Positions 50,278-59,809 of a stretch of DNA of 64,000 nt are shown here, piece after piece. The first letter of the stretch is position 1, and every line of letters starts with the position of its first letter. Source of the DNA: an uncultured Peptoniphilus sp. (GTDB lineage Bacteria; Bacillota; Clostridia; Tissierellales; Peptoniphilaceae); assembly GCF_943913915.1 (NCBI RefSeq), contig NZ_CALUAA010000007.1, positions 1-64,000 of the forward strand, read 5' to 3'. The position numbers and the translations under genes are program-made. Below the pieces are notes generated by a model that saw only the letters and a program-made list of their open reading frames with translations, ran no database searches and was not told the DNA's origin.

Positions 50278-51054
50278 ATGAACCCCATCGCCTTTACGCT
50301 TTTCGGGATTGAGGTGCGTTGGTACGGTATTTTCATCGCCATCGGCGCTATGCTCGCTATCTACTTCGGTGAAGAACTTATCAACAGAAATCCCCGGATA
50401 CCGAAAGAATCCATTGTGGATTTGAGTTTGATCGCTCTTCCCCTCGGGATTATAGGTGCGCGACTGTATTATGTTCTCTTTGAGTGGGAATATTACAGCG
50501 AGCATATGTCGGAAATACTCGCCATTCGAAACGGAGGACTTGCCATTCACGGCGGACTTCTCGTCGGATCCCTTGTCATTTTTCTTTTTTCCAGAGCGAA
50601 AAAGATTCGATTTCTCGATCTTTTGGACATGATCGTCGGAGGGGTCGCCCTTGCTCAGGGAATCGGACGTTGGGGAAACTTTATGAATGGTGAAGCTCAT
50701 GGCGGGCCGACCGATTTACCATGGGCCATTCCCGTAGACGGCGTAATGGTACACCCGACCTTCCTCTACGAATCCATTTTAGATGTGGGTATATTTCTGT
50801 TTATCTATTTCTATTTATCGAAAAGGAGAAAATATCCGGGAGAGCTGTCAGGTGCCTACCTTATTCTCTACAGCATCGGACGCTTTTTTATCGAGGGTCT
50901 TCGCACCGATAGTCTCTATATCGGCCCTTTAAGGACGGCACAAGTTATAAGCTTAATCGGCATAGCCATCGGAGCGATTCTTTTGATTAATGTCAATCGT
51001 CATCAAAATACCGGCGATTATAGACTAATTAATAAAAATATTTCAAATGAATAA
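50278..51054 (+). CDS. lgt: Prolipoprotein diacylglyceryl transferase
   Basis: This 258-residue membrane enzyme attaches diacylglycerol to the lipobox Cys of prolipoproteins. It has seven or so hydrophobic segments, RWYGIFIAIG, GARLYYVLFEW, AIHGGLLVG (conserved His-Gly-Gly) and the signature GRWGNFMNGEAHG, with HPTFLYES and GRFFIEGLRTDSL. A clear terminator follows. Confidence 0.95.
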   Translation: MNPIAFTLFGIEVRWYGIFIAIGAMLAIYFGEELINRNPRIPKESIVDLSLIALPLGIIGARLYYVLFEWEYYSEHMSEILAIRNGGLAIHGGLLVGSLVIFLFSRAKKIRFLDLLDMIVGGVALAQGIGRWGNFMNGEAHGGPTDLPWAIPVDGVMVHPTFLYESILDVGIFLFIYFYLSKRRKYPGELSGAYLILYSIGRFFIEGLRTDSLYIGPLRTAQVISLIGIAIGAILLINVNRHQNTGDYRLINKNISNE

Positions 51055-51068
51055 AAATATTTAAAAGA

Positions 51069-51093
51069 AACCACCGTATTCGGTGGTTTTTTT
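51069..51093 (+). terminator. Terminator of lgt
   Basis: AACCACCG-TATT-CGGTGGTT is followed by a T run. Confidence 0.88.
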
Positions 51094-51104
51094 GTTTTTC
51101 GAAC

Positions 51105-51166
51105 TTGAATACCATTTTAAATCGTGTAAAATATAGGTAAGTGGGAGAAAGTGGTAGAGAAGGGTT
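51105..51166 (+). promoter_or_regulatory. Promoter and MraZ box of the division and wall cluster
   Basis: TTGAAT (51105-51110), 16 bp and TAAAAT (51127-51132) form a likely promoter. Three TGGGA-like repeats follow at exact 10-bp spacing: TGGGA 51142, TGGTA 51152 and GGGTT 51162. This is the known arrangement of MraZ operators, so mraZ probably represses its own cluster. Confidence 0.65.
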
Positions 51167-51181
51167 CATTTGGGGTGGAAA

Positions 51182-51613
51182 ATGTTTTTTGGAGAGATCC
51201 GACACAATGTTGACTCGAAAGGGCGCTTGGTTATGCCGGCAAAATTCAGAGAAGAGATTCTTGACGGCTTTGTCATGACCAAGGGCTTGGATCAGTGCAT
51301 CTTTCTTTTCCCCTTAAATGAATGGCAACGCATGGAAGAAAAACTGAAGAGCCTTCCCCTGACTCACAAAGATGCTCGTGCTTTCGTCCGTTATTTCTTC
51401 TCAGGCGCCTGCGACGGCGAGTTGGACAAGCAGGGAAGAATCCGTATCCCTCAAAACCTTATGGATTATGCTGAACTTTCCGGTAAAAGTGTAGTGATCG
51501 GTGTCGGGACGCGAATAGAAATCTGGTCGGAAGCTTTGTGGGATGATTACAACGACGACGATTCTCTATCATACGATCAAATCGCACAACAATTGGCCGA
51601 TCTCGGCATTTAG
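51182..51613 (+). CDS. mraZ: Transcriptional regulator MraZ
   Basis: This 143-residue protein has two tandem SpoVT-AbrB-like domains. The first starts MFFGEIRHNVDSKGRLVMPAKFRE, and the second contains FSGACDGELDKQGRIRIPQNL. MraZ forms a ring that binds the repeats just upstream. ATG 51182 matches the usual N-terminus and has a GGGGTGG site. A TTG four codons earlier would run through that site. Confidence 0.95.
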   Translation: MFFGEIRHNVDSKGRLVMPAKFREEILDGFVMTKGLDQCIFLFPLNEWQRMEEKLKSLPLTHKDARAFVRYFFSGACDGELDKQGRIRIPQNLMDYAELSGKSVVIGVGTRIEIWSEALWDDYNDDDSLSYDQIAQQLADLGI

Positions 51614-51621
51614 GAGAACTT

Positions 51622-52554
51622 ATGAGCTTTGAACATATACCGGTATTAAAAAACGAAGTTATTAAAGGCTTGAATATCGATCCAGCGGGAGTTTATGTCG
51701 ACGGCACTTTAGGAGGCGGGGGACATAGCGGCGAAATTTTACGCCGTATTCCCGAAGGACACCTTTTCGGAATCGATCAGGATGATGCTGCTCTACAAGC
51801 GGCCGATCAACACTTGGCGAGTATCGGAGACAATTACACACTCCTCAAGGGGAATTTTGTGGAAATGAAAGAGCTTCTCCACGATCAAAATATTGAGAAA
51901 GTAAATGGAATTTTACTGGATATAGGCGTAAGTTCTCATCAATTCGACACAGGGGAGAGAGGTTTCAGCTATCGCTTCGACGGTCCTTTGGATATGCGCA
52001 TGGATCCGTCCGGTGATTTAACCGCATGGTATATCGTCAATACTTATGATGAAGAGAAATTAAGTCAAATTTTTTGGGACTATGGCGAAGAACGTTGGGG
52101 AAAACGTATCGCCGAATTTATTATAAATGAGCGGAAAAATGCGCCCATCGAGACGACTTTTGAGCTAGTAGACATTATAAAAAAAGCAATCCCCGGGGGA
52201 GCGAGGCGAGAAGGCGGTCACCCTGCAAAGAAAACTTTTCAAGCCCTTCGAATCGCCGTCAATCGTGAATTGGATGTGCTGGAAGAGGTTATTCCCGAAG
52301 CCGTATCTCTTTTAAAACCTAAAGGACGTTTGGCGATTATTACTTTTCATTCCTTAGAGGACAGAATAGTGAAAAATTCCTTCAAATATTTATATAAGGA
52401 CTGCATTTGTCCGCCGCGACAACCTATCTGCACCTGCAATAAGAAACGTGAAATAAAGATTATTACGAGAAAGCCCGTTACCGCAACCGAGGAGGAGCTG
52501 ACTGTCAACAATCGGTCTCATTCCGCAAAGCTTCGAATTGCTGAAAAAATATAG
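51622..52554 (+). CDS. rsmH: 16S rRNA (cytosine1402-N4)-methyltransferase
   Basis: This 310-residue enzyme (MraW) methylates C1402 in the ribosomal decoding region. It has HIPVLKNEVI, the SAM loop VDGTLGGGGHS, GILLDIGVSSHQFD, GERGFSYRFDGPLDMRMD and the C-terminal RSHSAKLRIAEKI. It lies 8 bp after mraZ. Confidence 0.96.
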   Translation: MSFEHIPVLKNEVIKGLNIDPAGVYVDGTLGGGGHSGEILRRIPEGHLFGIDQDDAALQAADQHLASIGDNYTLLKGNFVEMKELLHDQNIEKVNGILLDIGVSSHQFDTGERGFSYRFDGPLDMRMDPSGDLTAWYIVNTYDEEKLSQIFWDYGEERWGKRIAEFIINERKNAPIETTFELVDIIKKAIPGGARREGGHPAKKTFQALRIAVNRELDVLEEVIPEAVSLLKPKGRLAIITFHSLEDRIVKNSFKYLYKDCICPPRQPICTCNKKREIKIITRKPVTATEEELTVNNRSHSAKLRIAEKI

Positions 52555-52567
52555 GGGGAGTGATATA

Positions 52568-52981
52568 ATGAAAAAGGTTCAGGCGCGGCGAAAACGTCGC
52601 CGACCCACACCACGGAAAAAGAATCGTTCGATGTCCACTTCCGCCTGTATCGGGCTGATAGTACTTTTATTATGTATAACGGGAGTTATTCAGCTAAAGA
52701 TGCAGACTCGTCTTGCAAGTATTAACTCCGCCATTGACCGCCAGGCAAAAGCTTTGGATGAAATGGACAAGACGTATAAGGATATGACGGCGAGTTTAGA
52801 TGAAATTAAAAATTCCGACGATATTATGCGCAAAGCTAAATTTCAACTGGGCATGGTTTATCCGGAGAATGATCAGGTAAAATACATCGACGTCGCCATT
52901 CGAGAAAAAGATAATGACGTAAACGAAAATGTTTACTTAAATCCGGTGATCTCCGTGTTGCATATTTTCAACGGAAAGTAG
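52568..52981 (+). CDS. ftsL: Cell division protein FtsL-like
   Basis: This 137-residue bitopic protein starts with a very basic cytoplasmic tail (KRRRPTPRKKN). One membrane helix follows (about 36-52), then a leucine/alanine-spaced coiled-coil (about 55-95) and a short C-terminal tail. This, with its position between rsmH and ftsI, identifies FtsL; the sequence family is poorly conserved. ATG 52568 follows GGGGGAG. The longer frame starts inside rsmH. Confidence 0.8.
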   Translation: MKKVQARRKRRRPTPRKKNRSMSTSACIGLIVLLLCITGVIQLKMQTRLASINSAIDRQAKALDEMDKTYKDMTASLDEIKNSDDIMRKAKFQLGMVYPENDQVKYIDVAIREKDNDVNENVYLNPVISVLHIFNGK

Positions 52982-52990
52982 GAAGTTTTT

Positions 52991-55333
52991 GTGCGAGAGC
53001 AGAAAATGAATCAGAATAAAAGAGTGAGAAAGAGAAAGAAGAATCGACCTGCTTTTGGTACGCAATTAAAGCTTATGGACCGAAAGATGGCATTTCTGTA
53101 TTTGTTCCTCTTCTTACTCTTTTTTATTTTGCTTATTCGTGTCGGCTATTTGCAGACCGTCGAATCGGAAAGTTTAACACGTGATGCCCTGGCTGTGGAC
53201 AGCGTGAGAAATAAAAAAAACACTCGAGGACTGATCGTAGACAGCAGCGGAAAAGAGCTGGTTTCTAATATCAGTAAATCAGATATTTACGTAGATACCA
53301 AGACACTTTTAAAGAGTAAAAACAGCGCCAAACATAAAGAACAGCTGATCAATCTTGCGGAAAAATCCTTGGACATGACAAAGGAAGAAGCTGAAAAGCG
53401 TCTCGAGAAAAGCGGCCATGTCCTTTTTAAAGGCAATGTCGACCGTTCTTCGGCTATGCGCATTCGCGACACCGATATACCGGGAGTTGTGGTGGAAGAT
53501 TTTGAAGCCAGATCTTATCCTTATAATGACTTGGCGTCACTTATCATCGGCTTTACCAATAAAGAAGGGGAAGGCCGCTACGGTTTGGAGCGTTATTATA
53601 ACGACACGCTGAACGGAGACAACGCGATCCTTTCTTCTCAAGAAGATCCCTCATCTGTCATTGACGGAGGAGCTAGTCTTAAGCTCACGGTTTCCGAACC
53701 TTTACAGCGAAAGACGGAGGAAATTCTCGATAATTATCGCGAAAAAAATCAGGCGAAACGTATAACCGCCATTGTACAGGAGACTCAAACCGGTGCCGTA
53801 GCCGCTATGGCCTCTACAGATGATTACAATCTGAATGACCCCTACCGACCGGCGACAAAGGCTCAAAAGGCCGTATGGAAAGATCTTTCTCAGGAACAGA
53901 AATCTGAAATGTGGTTCGATAACTGGCGGAACTTCTCTATAAGTGATACTTATGAGCCGGGCTCCACCTTTAAGACCATAACGGCTGCAGCGGCCATTGA
54001 AGAAAGTACGACGAATCCGAAGAAACACTATTATTGCACAGGCTATGTACGGGATATTCCTGGTATCACAATTACCTGTACATCCCTTCCCAATCCTCAC
54101 GGCGACATAACCATGGATAAGGCGTTTGCGGAATCCTGCAATATCAGTTTTATAAGTATTGCAAGAGAGCTTTCGAAAGAAGGTATGCTGAAATACATTC
54201 GAGCGTTCGGCTTCGGGGAAAAGACCGGTATCGATTTACCTGCCGAGCAGGAAGGAATGATACCTGAAAGTGAAGAAAAAATCGGGGATGCACGCCTTGC
54301 GACTATGAGCTATGGCCACGGTATCGCCGTCACGCCTATCCAAATGGTAACCGCTATTTCGGCAGTTGCAAACGGCGGCTATTTATTAGAACCTTATGTC
54401 GTTGATGAAATCACCGACGCTGCGGGAAATCTCGTTGAAAAACACGGTACCGTCGTTCGCCGCCAAGTGGTGTCTGAATCTACGAGCAATACCATGCGCA
54501 ATCTCATGGTGCAGGTTGTTGAAAAAGGTACAGGTAAGTATGGGGCTGTCGATCGCTATCTTATCGGTGGTAAGACCGGGACTGCAGGAAAGGTTTCTGA
54601 AACCGGAGGCTATGAGAAAGACAAATATATCAGCAGTTTTGTCTCCGTTGGCCCTATGGACGATCCGAAGTATACGGTTCTTGTCATTGTCGAGGAACCG
54701 GAAGGTGATTATTTCGGCGCTACTGTTGCGGCACCTATCGCTTCCGAGATTATGAATACGGCGCTTCGAAGCGCTGAGATTCCCTTCACCACGGGTATGA
54801 AGGAGAAAAAAGCGAAAAAAGTGATCGTTCCCAATGTAGAGAACATGCTTCTTGAAGATGCGGGCAAGACGCTCACCGATGTCGGTTTAAAATTCAATAT
54901 GGCTTCTGAAAATGTAGGCGCATTCGGCATAGTAGAAAAACAAGCACCGAAAGCCGGCACGGAGGTGGAAGAGGATACCATAGTCGATTTAAAAATAGAT
55001 CCTAACGACGCCAATCGTAGGAGTGTTCCCAATCTTCTCGGAAAATCCAAAGGCGAAGTGGAAAGACTGTTAGAAAATTCGAATATCGATTATATAATAG
55101 AAGGTGAAGGGGCCGTTGTATCTCAAGAGCCTCTGGCAGGAGAAGAACTTCAAAAAGGGATGAAAGTTCGACTGCATCTTGAAGAAAAGATGTCTTCGGA
55201 TGAAGAGAATAAAGAAAAAGCCGACTCCGAAAGCGGAGAAGAGGTAAGTGATCAGAAAAACAGTAAAACGAAGCCTTCTACGAAGCAAAAGAAGGCCCAA
55301 GAGACGAGTAGCAGGAAAAAAAGGAGTCATTAG
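52991..55333 (+). CDS. ftsI: Septal transpeptidase FtsI/SpoVD type with PASTA domains
   Basis: This 780-residue class B penicillin-binding protein cross-links septal peptidoglycan. It has a basic cytoplasmic tail, a membrane helix (34-50), the PBP dimerisation domain (about 75-215) and the transpeptidase domain with all three motifs: STFK (Ser325, Lys328), SCN (382-384) and KTG (528-530). Two PASTA domains (about 620-685 and 688-750) and a Ser/Lys/Glu-rich tail follow. It starts with GTG after AGGAAG. The intact active site contrasts with the class A protein at 42.6-45.5 kb. Confidence 0.93.
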   Translation: MREQKMNQNKRVRKRKKNRPAFGTQLKLMDRKMAFLYLFLFLLFFILLIRVGYLQTVESESLTRDALAVDSVRNKKNTRGLIVDSSGKELVSNISKSDIYVDTKTLLKSKNSAKHKEQLINLAEKSLDMTKEEAEKRLEKSGHVLFKGNVDRSSAMRIRDTDIPGVVVEDFEARSYPYNDLASLIIGFTNKEGEGRYGLERYYNDTLNGDNAILSSQEDPSSVIDGGASLKLTVSEPLQRKTEEILDNYREKNQAKRITAIVQETQTGAVAAMASTDDYNLNDPYRPATKAQKAVWKDLSQEQKSEMWFDNWRNFSISDTYEPGSTFKTITAAAAIEESTTNPKKHYYCTGYVRDIPGITITCTSLPNPHGDITMDKAFAESCNISFISIARELSKEGMLKYIRAFGFGEKTGIDLPAEQEGMIPESEEKIGDARLATMSYGHGIAVTPIQMVTAISAVANGGYLLEPYVVDEITDAAGNLVEKHGTVVRRQVVSESTSNTMRNLMVQVVEKGTGKYGAVDRYLIGGKTGTAGKVSETGGYEKDKYISSFVSVGPMDDPKYTVLVIVEEPEGDYFGATVAAPIASEIMNTALRSAEIPFTTGMKEKKAKKVIVPNVENMLLEDAGKTLTDVGLKFNMASENVGAFGIVEKQAPKAGTEVEEDTIVDLKIDPNDANRRSVPNLLGKSKGEVERLLENSNIDYIIEGEGAVVSQEPLAGEELQKGMKVRLHLEEKMSSDEENKEKADSESGEEVSDQKNSKTKPSTKQKKAQETSSRKKRSH

Positions 55334-55336
55334 TTT

Positions 55337-56293
55337 ATGCTTACAACTTTGCCAATCAGTTTTGGCCTGGGACTTATTTTCAGTTTAATAGGGGGACATT
55401 ATTTTATTCCCATGCTCAGAAGGCTGCACGCGGGGCAGGAAATTAGGGAAGACGGCCCTCAATCTCACTTAGTAAAAGCAGGAACGCCGACCATCGGCGG
55501 GGTTATTTTCTTAACCTCTGCGATTTTAGCTACAGTGGTGACTAAAAATTTGACGTATGAAGCGCTTGTGCTTTTCATTTCTACCTTAGGCTTTGCCTTG
55601 GTGGGCTTTGTTGATGACTATTTAAAAGTTGTTCACAAACGGAACTTAGGTTTTACGGCGCGTCAAAAACTTCTGGCTCAAATATTAATTGCCGTCGTGC
55701 TTTATGTCTTGATTCGTACATCCGACGGCTTATCGACGGCGATGCTGATTCCCGGAACGGGAAACACATGGGAAATGGGTTTTATGTTTATTCCCTTTAT
55801 TATTTTCGTCGTCGTCGGCACCGTAAACTCCGTCAATCTGACAGACGGGCTTGACGGGCTTTCTTCTTCGGTTACGATCATTGTCATGTTATTTTTCGCC
55901 CTCGTAAGCTATAAAATGGGGCGCAGCTCCATTGCACTGTTTTGTCTTGTTCTGGCAGGGGCGCTTCTCGGGTTTTTGTTCTACAATAAATACCCTGCGA
56001 AAGTATTTATGGGGGATACAGGTTCCTTAGCACTGGGCGGCGCCGTCGTTGCGGTGGCGATTTTATTGAATCTGCCTTTGCTGCTTCCCATTTGTTGCGG
56101 TATCTACTTTATAGAGACTCTTTCTGTAATTATCCAAGTAGTTTCATTTAAAACAAGAGGTAAACGCGTATTTTTAATGAGTCCGATTCATCACCATTTT
56201 GAGCATAAAGGAATGAATGAAGTTCAAATCGTCGGTTTATTTTCCATCGTCGAAATTGTTCTTTGCGTGATCAGTTATTTCCTGATTTTTTAG
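55337..56293 (+). CDS. mraY: Phospho-MurNAc-pentapeptide transferase
   Basis: This 318-residue enzyme with about ten membrane helices makes lipid I. It has EDGPQSHLVKAGTPTIGG, the DD pair in VGFVDDYLKV, NSVNLTDGLDGL, FMGDTGSLALGG and the cytoplasmic HHHFE motif near residue 280. It lies directly downstream of ftsI. The murE and murF genes often found between ftsI and mraY are absent. Confidence 0.96.
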   Translation: MLTTLPISFGLGLIFSLIGGHYFIPMLRRLHAGQEIREDGPQSHLVKAGTPTIGGVIFLTSAILATVVTKNLTYEALVLFISTLGFALVGFVDDYLKVVHKRNLGFTARQKLLAQILIAVVLYVLIRTSDGLSTAMLIPGTGNTWEMGFMFIPFIIFVVVGTVNSVNLTDGLDGLSSSVTIIVMLFFALVSYKMGRSSIALFCLVLAGALLGFLFYNKYPAKVFMGDTGSLALGGAVVAVAILLNLPLLLPICCGIYFIETLSVIIQVVSFKTRGKRVFLMSPIHHHFEHKGMNEVQIVGLFSIVEIVLCVISYFLIF

Positions 56294-56302
56294 GGGTGTA
56301 CT

Positions 56303-57610
56303 ATGAAAAACAAAAAGATATTAGTTTATGGCATGGGAAAAACCGGCCTTAGTGCCATTGATGCGTTGGCGGAGGACAATACACTTTACGTCTACGATGA
56401 CGACCCGTCCCATTTGGATTTGGCGGAAGGTCTTCCCGTATATGAAGGGGAAGAGGTTGATTTTGTCGTCAAGAGCCCGAGCATTCCTTTGGATCAGGGG
56501 ATTTTACCGGAGCTTGAGAGGAAAAATGTTCCCATTCTTTCAGATATCGAGGTTGCTTATCGTATTTCCCCGTGTGAAAATTTCATTGCCATTACAGGCA
56601 CCAACGGGAAGACGACGGTGACCGATCTTCTTTACCATCTTTTAATCGACGGCGGAAAAGTAGCCTATGTAGGCGGCAATATCGGTATCGGTATTCTGCC
56701 TATCGCCAAGCGCGCGGGAAAAGATGATATTCTCGTCATCGAATGCTCGAGCTTTCAGTTGGAGACGATCGATGAGTTTAAGCCGAAAGTAGCGATATTA
56801 ACCAATATTACGGAAGATCATTTAGATCACCATAAATCAGTGGATTCTTATCGTGAAAGTAAAAAGAATATTTATAAAAACCAAGGCGAAGGCGATTACT
56901 TAATTTTAAATATAGACGATCCCTATCTCGCCATGACGGGGGAAGAGCTGGAATCGCCTCTCGTCGTAAGCACGACGCCGATTCAACAAGACGGTGCCTA
57001 TAAGGACGGGGATAAACTTTATCTCGTCTATGGCGGCGAAACGATCTATTTAATGGACCGTGACGAGATGCTTCTCGTAGGTGATCACAATGTACGCAAT
57101 GCGCTGGAAGCGTCTCTTGCCGCTTATATTATGGGGGTAGACGTTGAATCGATTCGCAATACCCTCATGTCGTATCGCGGGAAGGATCACCGAATGGAAT
57201 ATGTGGCGACGATCGAAGGGGTTGATGTGTATAACGACTCCAAAGGTACCAATCCCGATTCAACCGATGTTGCCCTTGCAAGTTTCTCCCGTCCGGTGCG
57301 TCTTTTGGCCGGCGGCTACGATAAAGGCAGTGACTTTAAAGAACTTTTTAAACGCCACCACAAGGGTATTGCCGCTCTATATCTTTTCGGTGAGACGAAA
57401 AGCGTATTGGAAGAAGAGGCTCGCGACGAGGGAGTTCAAACAATCTACACCTTTGAAACGATGGAAGAAGCGACTGAAAAGGCTCTGACTGACAGCGAGG
57501 AAGGAGACATCTTACTCCTCTCTCCTGCCTGTGCATCATGGGACCAGTTTAAATCTTATGAAGAACGAGGCGATCTGTTTAAGAAATTAATTTTAGAAAA
57601 GTGGAGCTGA
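56303..57610 (+). CDS. murD: UDP-MurNAc-L-alanine:D-glutamate ligase
   Basis: This 435-residue Mur ligase adds D-Glu to UDP-MurNAc-L-Ala. It has a short Rossmann-like N-domain (VYGMGKTGLSAI), the ATP loop GTNGKTT (99-105), ECSSFQLETI, NITEDHLDHH with the metal ligands, and the C-terminal YNDSKGTNPDST and LLLSPACASWDQFKSYEERG segments. Confidence 0.95.
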   Translation: MKNKKILVYGMGKTGLSAIDALAEDNTLYVYDDDPSHLDLAEGLPVYEGEEVDFVVKSPSIPLDQGILPELERKNVPILSDIEVAYRISPCENFIAITGTNGKTTVTDLLYHLLIDGGKVAYVGGNIGIGILPIAKRAGKDDILVIECSSFQLETIDEFKPKVAILTNITEDHLDHHKSVDSYRESKKNIYKNQGEGDYLILNIDDPYLAMTGEELESPLVVSTTPIQQDGAYKDGDKLYLVYGGETIYLMDRDEMLLVGDHNVRNALEASLAAYIMGVDVESIRNTLMSYRGKDHRMEYVATIEGVDVYNDSKGTNPDSTDVALASFSRPVRLLAGGYDKGSDFKELFKRHHKGIAALYLFGETKSVLEEEARDEGVQTIYTFETMEEATEKALTDSEEGDILLLSPACASWDQFKSYEERGDLFKKLILEKWS

Positions 57611-57617
57611 TGAGGCT

Positions 57618-58715
57618 ATGTCTCAGATTAAAAAATATGCCGATCCCGTCTTACTGAGTTCCATCATATTATTGCTTATTATCGGCTTGTTTATGGTGGC
57701 CTCCAGTTCCTGGGCAGAGGGACTTAAAGAATTCGGCGACGGCACATATTATTTTAAGCGCCACGTCGTCTTTCTCATCCTGGGTGTTATAGCCTGCATC
57801 GTCGGTTACGGTATGCCGATTAAGACCCTGAGAAAGCTGGCCATGCCCCTTTGGGTCCTCAGTATGCTGTTATGCCTGGCTCTTTTTACAGGTCTGGGTG
57901 TTACGGTTAACGGGGCTACACGTTGGTTGGCTATCCCCAAAACCAATTTTCAGTTTATGCCCTCGGACCTGCTCAAATACACGTCGATCTTTTTTGTAGC
58001 CCATCTTTGTACGATCCACAGAAAAGGTAGAAAACGACAAGGGTTTTTACCTATTCTTTTCGTCATCGGCGCTTCGGCAGGGATTGTTGTTATTGAGGAC
58101 TTTTCATCGGCAAGTGTCATTACTATCAGCCTGATGAGTATGTTTTTTATTTCCGGCATGAGTTTTTCAGAGCTCTTCGCCATCCTTTCTATGGGAGCGA
58201 TAGGAATCTACGGTTTTGTTCTTCGCGTGCCGTATCGCATGAAGCGCCTGACCTCTTTTAAAGATCCTTTCGACGATATAGCAAATACGGACTGGCAGTT
58301 AGCCAACTCTCTTTATTCCATCGGCATCGGGTCCGTCACGGGGGTGGGTTACTTTAAGGCCTATCAAACCTTTAATCGCTTGCCGGAAGCTTATAATGAC
58401 TTCATCTTTGCGATCATCGGTCAGGAATTCGGTCTGATCGGAACGTCTGTGGTTATATTACTTTTTGTAGTTTTTATAACCCGAGGTTTTCAGACGATCA
58501 GGAGACAGAGAAAATTTTATGAAAAACTTGTAGCTACGGGAATCGTCGTATCCATAGGATTTCAGGCATTTTTCAATATGGGTGTTGCTGTAGGGCTTCT
58601 ACCTGTTACGGGACTAACGTTGCCGTTTATTTCTTATGGTGGCACTGCCCTCGTTCTCGTTATGGGAATGAGCGGCATTTTACTAAGATTATCTGCGAAA
58701 GGAGCGTCACGTTGA
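57618..58715 (+). CDS. ftsW: Septal glycan polymerase FtsW (SEDS family)
   Basis: This 365-residue SEDS protein with about ten membrane helices polymerises lipid II with its partner FtsI. It has the YYFKRHVVFLILG segment, GATRWLAIP, the conserved Asp in EDFSSASV, RMKRLTSFKDPF, DFIFAIIGQEFGLIG and GLTLPFISYGGTALV. The position next to murD and murG argues for FtsW rather than RodA or SpoVE. Confidence 0.93.
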   Translation: MSQIKKYADPVLLSSIILLLIIGLFMVASSSWAEGLKEFGDGTYYFKRHVVFLILGVIACIVGYGMPIKTLRKLAMPLWVLSMLLCLALFTGLGVTVNGATRWLAIPKTNFQFMPSDLLKYTSIFFVAHLCTIHRKGRKRQGFLPILFVIGASAGIVVIEDFSSASVITISLMSMFFISGMSFSELFAILSMGAIGIYGFVLRVPYRMKRLTSFKDPFDDIANTDWQLANSLYSIGIGSVTGVGYFKAYQTFNRLPEAYNDFIFAIIGQEFGLIGTSVVILLFVVFITRGFQTIRRQRKFYEKLVATGIVVSIGFQAFFNMGVAVGLLPVTGLTLPFISYGGTALVLVMGMSGILLRLSAKGASR

Positions 58716-59809
58716 AAGTTATCCTCTCAGGTGGCGGCACAGGAGGCCATATCTATCCTGCACTGGCCATTGGTGAAGCGTTAAAAAATAAAATAGAGGA
58801 TGTAGAGATTCTCTATGTCGGGAAAAAAGACAGTATGGAAGAGGAGCTGGCTAAAAAAGAAGGGTTAAAATTTGCTCCTGTGCATATTAAAGGGTTTCCC
58901 AGAAAAAAAATAAATAAAGAATCGATCCTTACTATGATGGAGTTAATAAGAGGCTTGCACGATGCGGGGGAAATTATTAAAGAGTTTAAACCTGATGTAG
59001 TCATCGGTACCGGTGGATATGTCTGTGCGCCGATTGTGCTAAAAGCACAAGGTAAAAATATAAAAACGGTGATTCAGGAGCAAAATGCTTACCCCGGAAA
59101 GACCAATCGTCTCTTAGCGAAGCGAGTAGATCTCATCGCTTACAGTTTTAAAGAAGCGGAGCACTTCTTTCCTGAACATGTAAAAAAACTCTATACGGGC
59201 AATCCCATTCGCTCCAGTTTTCAAAAAGTACAGAGAGAAAAGGCGCTTAAGACTTTAGGTCTTTCAGATGAAAAATCCTTGGTACTTTCCTTCGGCGGTA
59301 GTGGCGGGCAGGAATCTACAAATGAAGCTGTTTTAGAAATTATGAAAGAGCATAAAGATTTGCCTTTCCACTTAATACACATTACGGGAAAAGAACATTA
59401 CGAGGGTTTTGTTGAGAAAATGCCCGATGTGGATAAAAACTCCTATACCATTCTCGATTATTCTCATCAAATTCCTGAGTTTCTCGCCGTAGCGAAACTT
59501 GTGGTGGCGTCTTCTTCCGCTATGACCCTCGCAGAAATCAGCGCAATGCACTTGCCCTCGATTCTCATACCCAAGGCTTACACGGCGGGTAATCATCAAT
59601 ACCATAATGCCATGAGCTATAAAAAAGCCGATGCAGCCGAGGTCATTGAAGAAAAGGATCTGAATGGCAAAATGCTCCTTCAAACCATGGAGAAACTTCT
59701 TGGAGATGAGGAGTTATCACGCACCATGGGAGATGCTGCCTACGGACTGATTAATCCGAAGGGGACGTATGAAATTGTAGACGCTATTTTAGAAGTGGTG
59801 TCGTCATGA
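58712..59809 (+). CDS. murG: Lipid II-forming N-acetylglucosaminyltransferase
   Basis: This 365-residue GT28 enzyme adds GlcNAc to lipid I on the cytoplasmic side. It has the N-terminal GGGTGGHIYPALAI, GTGGYVCAPIVLKA, QEQNAYPGKTNR, GNPIRSSF, the GGSGGQ nucleotide-sugar loop and SSSAMTLAEIS. The TTG start overlaps the ftsW stop by 4 bp and follows AAAGGAG. Confidence 0.96.
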   Translation: MKVILSGGGTGGHIYPALAIGEALKNKIEDVEILYVGKKDSMEEELAKKEGLKFAPVHIKGFPRKKINKESILTMMELIRGLHDAGEIIKEFKPDVVIGTGGYVCAPIVLKAQGKNIKTVIQEQNAYPGKTNRLLAKRVDLIAYSFKEAEHFFPEHVKKLYTGNPIRSSFQKVQREKALKTLGLSDEKSLVLSFGGSGGQESTNEAVLEIMKEHKDLPFHLIHITGKEHYEGFVEKMPDVDKNSYTILDYSHQIPEFLAVAKLVVASSSAMTLAEISAMHLPSILIPKAYTAGNHQYHNAMSYKKADAAEVIEEKDLNGKMLLQTMEKLLGDEELSRTMGDAAYGLINPKGTYEIVDAILEVVSS